Shown here: positions 54,835 to 64,000 of the stretch, in pieces
Layout: each line of letters begins with the position of its first letter
How positions within the stretch are numbered: the stretch's first letter is position 1
Origin: Terfezia claveryi
Lineage: Eukaryota > Ascomycota > Pezizomycetes > Pezizales > Pezizaceae
Direction: 5' to 3'
Assembly: GCA_015179025.1 (NCBI GenBank)
Contig: WHUX01000034.1
Span: 248,001 to 312,000, forward strand
DNA: 64,000 nt
The notes under the pieces: model-generated
Database searches by the model: none
Seen by the model: only the letters and a program-made list of their open reading frames with translations
What the model was told of the DNA's origin: nothing
Position numbers and translations under genes: made by a program

Positions 54835-57800
54835 ATGGCACTGAGCTCGACGGGTGGCCATTACCATGGTCCTTCTGGGGCCGGTAATCACGACTCATAT
54901 CCATTATATACCCCAAACATCAGGAGAAATAGAGGCCCTTGTTTCTTTTTCATGAACCATGGTTAGTATGATGCTTCTCATCCACGCGATTCAGAGGTTG
55001 CTGACGTGCAATATGTCAGGATTCTGCGAAAAAATTACTTGTCAGTATTACCACGACACTGCTGAATACAATCGGCGTGCAGCGCTCGCTCGGCAACCCT
55101 CCCTGCCTCCGATACCGCAAGTGGTTCCCCAGCAACAGATGAGCAGCTTCCAAGGACCTATGATGCAGCAAACACAACAGGCCCCTCATCAACCATATCT
55201 AGCCTGCTGTAATTCACAGGGGCCTGTTGAGCAGTCTAATTTATTTGGCTCTCAGCGATCTCACCATATGTCCCATATGGCACATCACCCTGATTGTGAA
55301 AGTGTTTACTCACAGGAATCCCATCAGTCACCTTACTACAACCATCAGCATCGGAGGCAAAACAATGTCGCCGATCTCCAAGGGAACCATCAACAACACC
55401 AAGAGGCACAATATCACTCCTCTAATTACAATTATCCGCGTGGAAGGTCTCAAAGTTCTTCCTATACTAATCCAGGCAGATATCATGAGAGCTCGAACTT
55501 CAGACAAGGTAATTGTATCTCTGTTTTTCCTCTTCCATTCTAACAACTTCAACAGGGAATTATGACCTTCAAGGTGCAGTCCAGCGCCCTAGCTATTTAG
55601 GATCGCAACAGGTTAGTGGCGTTGCCCAGCAGCGGTATAACATGAGAACCCCATCCATGAATGGGGGTGTCCCGACGGGTCCCCGTACAGACCGCCGCCA
55701 TCCTAGATTCTCTTTTAGTGACAGATCCTCCCAAAACTCTATGGACGACGCTAGAAACCTCACATACTGGCAGTCACCTACGTCTCGTCCTGCTACAGAT
55801 GCTTCAATGTCTCCTAGAATTCCCCACGAGCCGCAAGACCTCATTGACCTTAATCATGGGCCTGAGATCGATGGCAACCGACCGCCCAAAACAGCACTTG
55901 ACCTGCTCGAGGAAGATCCACCTGAAGACGCCAAATCGATGCCCATTATCACAGCGGCAGTTACACAGGAAAGCAGTCCCTACTTCGATAATGGTCTTTA
56001 CGAATTGATGGCCCCACCAGAAGTTACACCTCAAAATGGAGACCACCTAACGATGACCACCAGTTATCACAATGATTCGCTATGGGAAGTGGGACAAACC
56101 AATGAGATTGGTAACTCACTGCAAACAAAGGGGACTATCGAACGACTTGGTGGCGCAAGCCGAAATCTGAAGGGGGTATCATTAGCTCCTGCTCAAGATA
56201 GGGAACCGGCGTTTCATGGAAATTCACATGACCTTGCAACATCACTCAAAGCAAGAGAGAATACAACAGGAATTCAAGGATCTAAGTTGACTACTTCTAT
56301 TCCTGAAAACCGACCTTCTACGGCCACCGCGACGCCTTCTTGCCCAATTGTCAGCCCAATTTCTGAAGTAGAAGAAGCTCTCGATCGCGAGACACTACAG
56401 AAGATCCGGGATCTCTTACCACCGCATATGAGCGCCAAGTTGCTTGGGGAGCTACGCGCCAATTTTGGGCTTCCGGAAGATGCTTGGGATTCCCCAAAGT
56501 TATCCACTACTAGTCCTAAACTGGATACTCTACCGCAGTTGGGCCCGGCCCAAACCGCTGCGAATAACGATGTTGAGGGCCACAGTGTGGATCAGCTGGG
56601 AGAGGTGAAGTCGGCTGTTACCGTCACAGGGCAAGATACACTCATTATAAACCCAGTGGAAAACAACACAGCTGTGGCTGCCACACCCAAGCAGTCCGAA
56701 ACACGCTGTGATTCCGATGATGACTCATATCCATCGTCAGTGTTTTCCTCTCTACCTTCGTCCCCAAGGCTTACGACCGTTCTGCCTATACCATCAATTT
56801 ATCGCCCAAACCCATTACCTTTCCCTGCTGAGTTATCTTTTGAAGAGTTCAAGAGGAAGAGCATTTGTGTTTCTAATGTTTCTTACGACAGATTGTACGC
56901 AGCTGACATTGCTTCAACAACTGGCGTTGACAGTTGGGAAACTAGGTCTATTTCTGATCCTGGAAAGTCACCCGCAAAGGAACCTCAACCCCCAAGAATC
57001 CAGAGTCCTGAACAGCAAGCACCAGCAATTGATGACGAATTCCATGGGGAGGGCTTACTTGGCCCACGGCCCAAACCAAGGTGGAACGGGAACTCAGGGC
57101 CACCAAGTCCAGATACTCATTTAGCATCTGATGAGCCCCAGCCCCTAGTCAGAATCGCCAGACAACATATCTTCGATATAGCTTACTGCTGGAACTGTTG
57201 GTCGCAGAAACATAAAGCGGCGGATTGCCCTGAGCCCCACCGAAGCCTAGACGAGCGAGAACAGCTCCGAGTCCAAAAACGTGTTTTTTCTAAGTCTTGG
57301 GCTCGCGAGCTCGAATATATGGGGCGGCAAGCAGCAATCATTCGAATGCCTGGTGTCAGTGATGAAGAAGCGTCTAGACTGCAAACGGCTGTTCCTCTCA
57401 GGAACCCACGAAAGAAAGTTTTGCGTAACTTCAGCCCCGCAGTCTCGGTTTATGAAGGGAATCCTGGCAGTCCAACGGATAGCACGGACTGGTGGAATAA
57501 CACGCCACCCATCCCAGATATATCTGACGCGGAAGTCGCCGTGTGGGCCAATATGACAGACTCTTCGACGGCTCGCCATGAAGGTACGTACTTTAAACAT
57601 CCATGGAGCGATACATCCATGGAGTCCAGGGCAGAAACTACGATTTCTTCTGAATCCACCGAAGCTCATATGGACGTTGCTTGTTATAATAGCCTTTTCA
57701 ACTTCCGAAGCAGCAGCGAGAGTGAAGACGAATCCACGACGTCACTAGGCACGAACAGCCTCATGTGTGCCCAGAAATCGGAGGGTAGTAGTGTGGGCAG

Positions 57801-59495
57801 TGCATCAGGTGGCATTGATGGAGATGGTAATGGGGTCGTTAATGTTGAAGAGGATGGAGAAAGAGAAAGGGATGGTAAGAAGGAGTCTTCTGATGAGGAA
57901 CCAAGAATACGAATTCGGGAGCCAAGACCCGAGGAGCTCCAAGAACCGCGGGTAATATTTGTGGATTCAGAGCTTTTCATTCCTCCCAGACGCCGCCGGA
58001 GATATACATCTCCTGACATGTTCGAGCAAGCACTGAATTCAGCGTCACCGAATTTGCTTTTACCGAGGGGCAGATATAGGCATTCACGAAAATACGCCCC
58101 CAGGGTGGATAGGATAAGTAGACTTCCGAATGAGATTCTGCACGAGATTATAGAGTACGTTGGCTTACAACGCCTCTATGATGACCCTCAAAACGAAGGT
58201 ACAGTCTATGAGAGATCTAGGGCCGAGAGCATCCGAGCTGTGGATCTGAGGCCTCTACGCTTCATCAATAGAAAGTTCTATTTGGTGGTTCAAACCATCA
58301 TCTACACACGTATTAATATCACCGCAATCCCAGACTTTGAGAGACTAGCAAGGCAGTTGCATATGCGAGAGAGACTTGCCAGTATGGTTTTAGATGTAAC
58401 GGTCGATATTCACCAGCTGCGAAAGACCGAAAACTGGAGGGATTATGGAAAGCCAAGAGCCATTGCAAAGTCTCGCGAAGCTGGCCAGAAGATGACCCTT
58501 GGCACAGCTCATTTGATTCGAGATATCAGCTCCATTTTTGAAAACTGTAAATTTCTTTCCAGGTTCGCTTTTCACTGCACTGGTGCCGTACAAGCATTCT
58601 GTAGGCTGGAGGGAAATTACCCAAGCGTTAGGAAGGTCAGCGTTTGCGATCAATTGGAGATTGGAAAAACTGGAGACACATTCTGGCGGAGTATCCAAAG
58701 ATTTCCAAATATCGAGGAAGTCAGCCTTCTCCGCTCCGAGGAAAACCGAGACCTGGACTTCAGGCCAATTCAAATAAACCCCGTTGGAAAAGCTTGGGCT
58801 TTCAGCAACTATGATAATCTCCAATTTCTCAAGTTCACTAACGCAGCGGAAATTTCTGACAAACTCCTCTTATATATTCTTCCCAACTTGCCCAAGTTAA
58901 GCAGGATTTACTTGTATGAATGCAAGCTGGTCACCGCCTCAGGTTTTGCCCCAAACATGTCCATCATATGCATGAATGTTACTAATATTCTTATAGGTAT
59001 TGCTCGCGTCGTCACACAAATTCAAGACCGTCTCACGGAATTTGTATACTGTGACTACGTTGACTGCAATGGAAAGACGAGTCCGGATGAGGAGAAGACC
59101 AAGAAATCCTGCCACCTATGCCATGCCCTTGCCAGGTGTCCCAATCTTCGTGACCTGTCGCTCTCTGCGTACAGGTGTTGCTCCGATCTATTCACCATGT
59201 CAAATTGGCCCTACTTGAGAAATCTCAAAATTGACATGATGTTTTACACCGGTTGCAACGATGAAGAAGAGGATACCGATCTCAGGGAGGCATTAGTCCA
59301 AGCTTGTGTGGAGGGGCGTCTCCCTTCCCTCACCTCGTCAAGCATATTATTTCAGACTAGTAAGATTCTTCTTCCTTTGGACATTGATATAGCCTTGAAA
59401 GCTGACTAGTGTCGAAAGATACCCCTGGTCTGATTTACAGAAGGAACAGGAAGTTCACGCAGGAGGAGCTAGAAAAAGCGGGTGGGTATACTTAG
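54835..59495 (+). CDS. large CCCH zinc-finger / CCHC zinc-knuckle / F-box protein
   Basis: Four exons: 54835-54961, 55020-55508, 55556-59359 and 59410-59495, giving 1501 residues. An N-terminal CCCH finger spans the first splice: C36-x8-C45-x4-C50-x3-H54 (GPCFFFMNHGFCEKITCQYYHD context). A Gln/Pro/Ser-rich disordered region of ~650 residues follows. A perfect CCHC knuckle is at C750-x2-C753-x4-H758-x4-C763. An F-box begins near 1057 (RISRLPNEILHEIIEYVG, core LPNEIL at 1062-1067). Residues ~1110-1470 look like degenerate leucine-rich repeats (FPNIEEVSLLR, YDNLQFLKF, LPNLPKLSRIYLYEC). This suggests an SCF substrate receptor with nucleic-acid-binding fingers. If the last intron is retained, the protein ends instead at 59409 (..DIALKAD). 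Confidence 0.85.
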
Positions 59496-61570
59496 CTTCT
59501 TGCCCTTGTTGTTTGTTCCTGGGAAAGTGAAGGGAAGGGAAGAGGAAGAGGACAGGTGAGAAGGGTCATGTAAGGCACCTAAGGTGTCTTTTTATTTTTC
59601 TTATCTTTTCTTTGTAGTTAGAGAAATTTTTTTTTTTTTTTTTTTTTTTTTCCTCATTCATTTTTTCCGCTAAATATCAACCTACATCATGGGGCGTTTT
59701 TTTTTTTCCCACACTGGCTGGTATGGGAGCGGTGGCGATTGTTGATTTGCATAGGACTTTTGCTCCTTTATATCCCTTGTCCTTTTCATTTTCTTTACTC
59801 GTTCAAGTCCCCAGAAATACTTTTGCATCTTCTTTTGTTTACATGGTGTTATTGCGGTTTCAAAAAAGAGGAGTCCAAAATGTTACCAACCAGGCGGGGC
59901 GGTAAAGGTGTACCGGATTTGTTGGCTCGTTACCCTGGAATGCAAAAACCTTAAAACATGAAGACCGTATTGTTTGAGAATATCTTTGCTATATTTCTTA
60001 CACCAATTCGCTCTTTTCTTGTTATCATATAGATGCCTTCCTGATCTTTTGTGTTTTACTGGCTATGATCGTGACCTGTGCGTTTTATCTCGTGTTATAC
60101 AGCTTCGGCCTTGTGTTCCGAGGCCTGACCTTCAATTCCTTCCTCATTCGACATTGGATGTCTTTTTTATATCGTTAGATAATGAGACTTCAGAGCCCAC
60201 TGTCAGGACAGTCAACAGGTGCATGAGGTCTCAAACTCCACCGGCTCCATAGATTTAAGCCTTCACGACTCTTCGGGTGTGCATGGTTGCTACTTGTACG
60301 GTATATATGGGCCATGTCATGTTTCACGGCAACTATCAGAACTACGGCGTAGCAGTAGATGTGTAAGATCTCTTCTATTGGATTCTCAACCCTTCGATAA
60401 CTATGTTTAGACTTGCGCAAAGTTAGGCACCTACCGACACAATTTAAGTGGTGCCACAGTGGGACGAGGGCTATTTTCCAGGAGAGTTCTCGCATGTTGG
60501 AGCTGTAGCCGGCGATACGAGACTCTACAGTAGAAACAATGTCTCGTTTTTTTGCAACGTGTATGATATGCTCAAATGCACAGTCTGCCTCGTTTGTTAC
60601 GGACAGCAGTACTCTACAGTAGGATACAAGTCTAAATACAACCAAATCGCGATCAGGGTAAGACTCACCCAGAGGAATCAACCGTCGACATCTTTTCCCC
60701 GCCATAATTGCGGATATAGAACTTTTTGCTCTCCTCGTATTGTCCTGTGATGCAGTTTCATCTGAGTTTATTATGATTCATCAACCGGAGTGGTTTTATA
60801 TTGTCCGATACCGCTGTGATGATTGACGACTTGCTAATAAGAACTATGTATCTACACTGTCCCACATGTCGTCGTCCTACTGCTTCGAAACAGGAGAACA
60901 GGAGAAGTGGAATGCTGAGCGTGCCAGCAGCCAGAGGGGGGGAAAAAACCAAACTCGCTTAGAACCATATGCACGGGGAATCACATAGGACACCAGAGCT
61001 GGCTGGCTGGCCGGTTTATTTACTTTGTGTATGTAGAAGCATTGGTGCCCGTACAGGATAGGGTAGGGCAGCAGCGGGCAGCAGCACGCAGCAGGATTTT
61101 CCCCCCTCGCAATAAAACGCAGACTCGCGATCTGCCGCCCTCTTCTGTTTCCCTTCTCCCCATCTCCTTCGACCGAAAACTGTGTCTTCCGAGCGGCAGA
61201 CCCTCTTCCCCGCTGCCAATTCCTTAAAGAAATCGTGGGAGCCACTTTCCCATCGTCTTTGGTTGGGCGCAAACCGCTTAACGTAAGCCACTGTGTGTCT
61301 ATTGCCTTACTATTCTATCTCTTCACCGTCCAAGAGAATCCTTCTTCCTCCACAGTCTTCCACATCTTCCTCCCGCTCTCCAGAAACCCGCCTATCGAAG
61401 CCTACTGCTGCAGGATTTGGGATTAATCCTTACCCGTACGCACTTTCTTACCCTCCCGCCACTAAACAACCACCACATTCCACCCACCCTCGATACACAC
61501 TTTTCTCGCATAACAAACGCGCATTACTTCCTACATACCTAACCCCACTCCTCTAGCTACTGCTATTGCA
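59496..61570. other. intergenic before RCC1
   Basis: No gene seen. Holds the 3' UTR of the F-box gene, a T25 run (59627-59651), and a CT-rich promoter and leader of RCC1 (about 61.1-61.55 kb). Confidence 0.55.
59627..59651. repeat. T25 homopolymer tract
   Basis: Twenty-five consecutive T downstream of the F-box gene, in probable 3'-UTR DNA. Confidence 0.8.
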
Positions 61571-63492
61571 ATGGCTCCACCACGCGGAACAAAGAGAAAG
61601 GCGGAGGACAAGTCAAAGGACGCGGAAGCCGACGTCGATGTTCAACCCGCACGTGTTTCTCATCCTCGAAAGGGACTCGCGCCTAGGAAAGCAAGCAGTG
61701 CAGCAACCGCAAAAGAAAAGAAGGAAGAGAAAATACCTCCAAAGAGGGCAGCACGCGGCGCAGCTAAGAAGAAGGAAAAGAAGCAAACCGAGCCTCCTGC
61801 TTCACCTATGCGGAAGAAGAAGGCCGTGGCCGCCCCAGTAGCTGCCGAGCCCCAGGCAGCTAAGAAACCAAAGGCAAAGGAGGACCGTCCAGCGAAGAAG
61901 GCTCGTGCCAAAGGTCCAGCCAAAGTACCTGAGCTTAACCCAACTATCCAGAGGCGAGATGTGACTGCCAATGTTTATGTTTTCGGTAAAGGCGAGATGG
62001 CGGAGTTGGGACTTGGTCCAGCAGCAAACGCTCGAGTAGTCAAGAGACCGAGAATCAACCATTTCTTGCTTCCAGACAAAATTGGTGTTGTTCAGATGGC
62101 TTGTGGTGGTATGCACTCTCTGGCCCTGACAAAGGATGGAAAGGTCTACTCGTGGGGTGTGAATGATCAAGGTGCTTTGGGCCGTGAAACAAAGTGGGAG
62201 GCTCCAATCAAGGATGCAGACGCCAGTGACAGTGAAGACGAAGATATTGACATTAATCCTAAGGAAAGCACTCCTGGTTTGGTTGAGGGCTTCCCTGAAG
62301 GTATCAACATTGTTCAGGTCGCCGCTGGTGACAGTATTTCGGTTGCAGTCACAGATGAGGGCTTTGTCTACGCGTGGGGAACTTTTAGGGTAAGTTAAGT
62401 CCTATGTAGATGAGATGAACGGCAGTCCTTTTTTTCTTCATGTAATATTTCATTTTGTGTTCCCCTTCTGGCTCTATTACATGTCTCCCGTCCATCAAAC
62501 ATGTTTCTGCGGGCCGGACGATTCCTACCACGTACCGCGCGAGTCTAGCAACCATTACCACAGTACGCTAATATTCCTCCGATCAGTGTTCCGATGGTAT
62601 CCTTGGATTCAGCGAGAAAAGCCGGGTCGCTCTTCGCCCTGAGAGAGTGACAGCTCTGAAGGATGTAGTTCAAGTCTGCACTGGAACAGATCACATCCTT
62701 GCTCTTACAAAGTCTGGACATGTCTTCGCCTGGGGCAACGGTCAACAATTCCAACTTGGACGCCGTGTCGTTGAGAGGACAAGGCTCAATGGCCTGAGCC
62801 CAAGGGAGTTTGGACTTCATAATATAAAGCTCATTGGTGCTGGGTCATACCACTCCTTTGCCGTCGATAATAAGGGAAAAGTCTTTGCATGGGGTGTCAA
62901 CCAGTATGCCCAATGTGGTCTATATGATGATGAAGACAGCCCAACCGGAGGTGCTCTCATTCCTACGCCTACCGAAGTCAAGTCTCTCGCAAATTATGAC
63001 ATTGTTCACATTACCGCGGGAGAACACCACTCCGCTGCGATCACGAAAGAGGGGGATCTTCTTATGTGGGGCCGTATCGATGCCAACCAGCTCGGTCTAG
63101 ATCGCACAATTATTGATCCTGCAAACTTTGTGAAAGACGTCAGCGGAAAGGATAGGTTCCTTACTGTTCCAACGAAGATCCCAGGCATGAAGTTTAGTTG
63201 GATAGGATGCGGTACCCATCATAATGTGGCGATCAGAAAGGAGGATGGTTCAGCATGGAGTTGGGGGTTCGGTGAAAGCTACCAGGTGGGACTGGGACCA
63301 AATACCGACGATGTGGCTCTTCCCACACAAATCGTCAATACGGCCACCACGGGAGTGAGGATGTTCTGGTCTGGTTGTGGAGGACAGTTCTCTATTTTAT
63401 TGGGTAACCCTGACGCATCACTTCAGAAGCCAGGTGACAATGAGGGGGCAGGCAAAAACGCTGGAGCGAAGGCAGTGAACGGATCATCATAA
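61571..63492 (+). CDS. RCC1: RCC1-type guanine-nucleotide exchange factor for Ran
   Basis: Chromatin-bound exchange factor that loads Ran with GTP in the nucleus and so drives nuclear transport and spindle function (S. pombe Pim1, yeast Srm1/Prp20). Two exons, 61571-62389 and 62587-63492, 574 residues. Residues 1-120 are Lys/Ala/Pro-rich with several basic nuclear-localisation-like clusters (GTKRKAEDK, PKRAARGAAKKKEKK). The seven-bladed RCC1 propeller starts at about 133: VYVFGKGEMAELGLG, ACGGMHSLALTKDGKVYSWG, CTGTDHILALTKSGHVFAWG, GAGSYHSFAVDNKGKVFAWG and CGTHHNVAIRKEDGSAWSWG. The single intron (197 nt, longer than its neighbours') joins YAWGTFR to CSDGILGFSEKSRVALRPER, the expected family block. 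Confidence 0.97.
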
Positions 63493-64000
63493 CTACGACT
63501 GTACAACTAACGAGATTGATGATTTCACGTCGGGTCAATCGCGTTGGACTTAATCTGTTTCAACCGACATCTGTATTTGTACAGTGATAGATGGGGCTTG
63601 TGGTTTGCTGCCTTCTTTTCGACTTTTATTTGTGATTTTACTGTGAAGTCATTTGTTCTCTTCATTTCATCTTTTTCTCTCATATTAGGGCAAGCATGGC
63701 ATGGATTTCTTTGGGCGGATTAATGTTGGTACTCGGTAAAGTAAACCAATGTATGGTTGGAACTAGAGGACCTTGGTTTATAGGGGAGGCCTCTGTTGTG
63801 TATGGGGGGCCCTTGCTTGGGGCTTGAAAAAATATATAGTTGGGCCAGGAAGTAGGTCTTTTTTTTTGAGTAATTTTCGAGTACATCATGGTGTTTCTCG
63901 TTTCTCAACACTCTCCCAGTTGTGCTCAGTAATTCTCTTCTCGACGGGTGGTTTGTCTGCTTTTTTTCTTACCTCGGATCGAGACTACCTCGGATAACAT
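63493..64000. other. downstream flank of RCC1
   Basis: Likely RCC1 3' UTR and intergenic DNA; short overlapping open frames only. Confidence 0.5.

Noticed and set aside
59423..59437. TACCCCTGGTCTG resembling the MITE terminus AGACCCCTGGTCGA
   Set aside because: Only a short partial match, lies in the last coding exon of the F-box gene, and has no inverted partner.

Overview
The window is nuclear DNA of a filamentous ascomycete fungus (Pezizomycotina). The protein genes are split by short introns, mostly 50-75 nt, with GT..AG ends. The gene set includes an NADPH-oxidase regulator (NoxR), a fungal RICTOR, a peroxisomal urate oxidase and several proteins typical of mould-type ascomycetes. Gene density is low: twelve supported protein genes in 64 kb, with gene-free stretches of 5-8 kb rich in homopolymer runs, small palindromes and a dispersed short repeat. 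This spacing resembles the larger, repeat-containing genomes of Pezizomycetes (truffle/morel relatives), but that placement is inference.

Layout. 0.6-2.9 kb: RER1 (-) and a one-RRM protein (+), head to head. 3.5-5.8 kb: CMR1-type WD40 protein (+). 5.8-13.3 kb: gene-poor. 13.3-14.2 kb: conserved acidic fungal protein with a spliced 5' leader. 14.2-19.9 kb: gene-poor. 19.9-21.4 kb: universal stress protein (+). 23.1-25.0 kb: noxR (-). 26.5-28.6 kb: CCS1 (-) and mitochondrial uL13 (+), sharing a 341-bp divergent promoter. 29.0-30.1 kb: urate oxidase (-). 30.9-31.1 kb: a MITE-like nested inverted repeat followed by a second small hairpin. 32.2-37.0 kb: RICTOR/TSC11 in 17 exons (+). 41.6-43.2 kb: intronless RING-RING-LON protein (+). 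43-50.8 kb: gene-poor. 50.8-52.5 kb: two-RRM protein (-). 54.8-59.5 kb: a roughly 1500-residue protein joining a CCCH zinc finger, a CCHC zinc knuckle and an F-box (+). 61.6-63.5 kb: RCC1-type Ran exchange factor (+).

The genes do not form a pathway or cluster; they are ordinary housekeeping and signalling genes. Loose links are oxidative and redox biology (NoxR, CCS1, urate oxidase producing H2O2, stress protein) and ubiquitin-type targeting (LON-RING and F-box proteins). No CRISPR, rRNA, tRNA, complete transposon or secondary-metabolite cluster was found. The most unusual items are the CCCH/CCHC/F-box architecture, the nested inverted repeat at 30.9-31.1 kb, and the dispersed 12-17-nt TAGTCTGGTTGGCAC(AA) motif found only in gene-free DNA.

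Exon coordinates below were derived by hand from splice-site and reading-frame continuity and from remembered family sequence. All multi-exon models close in frame.
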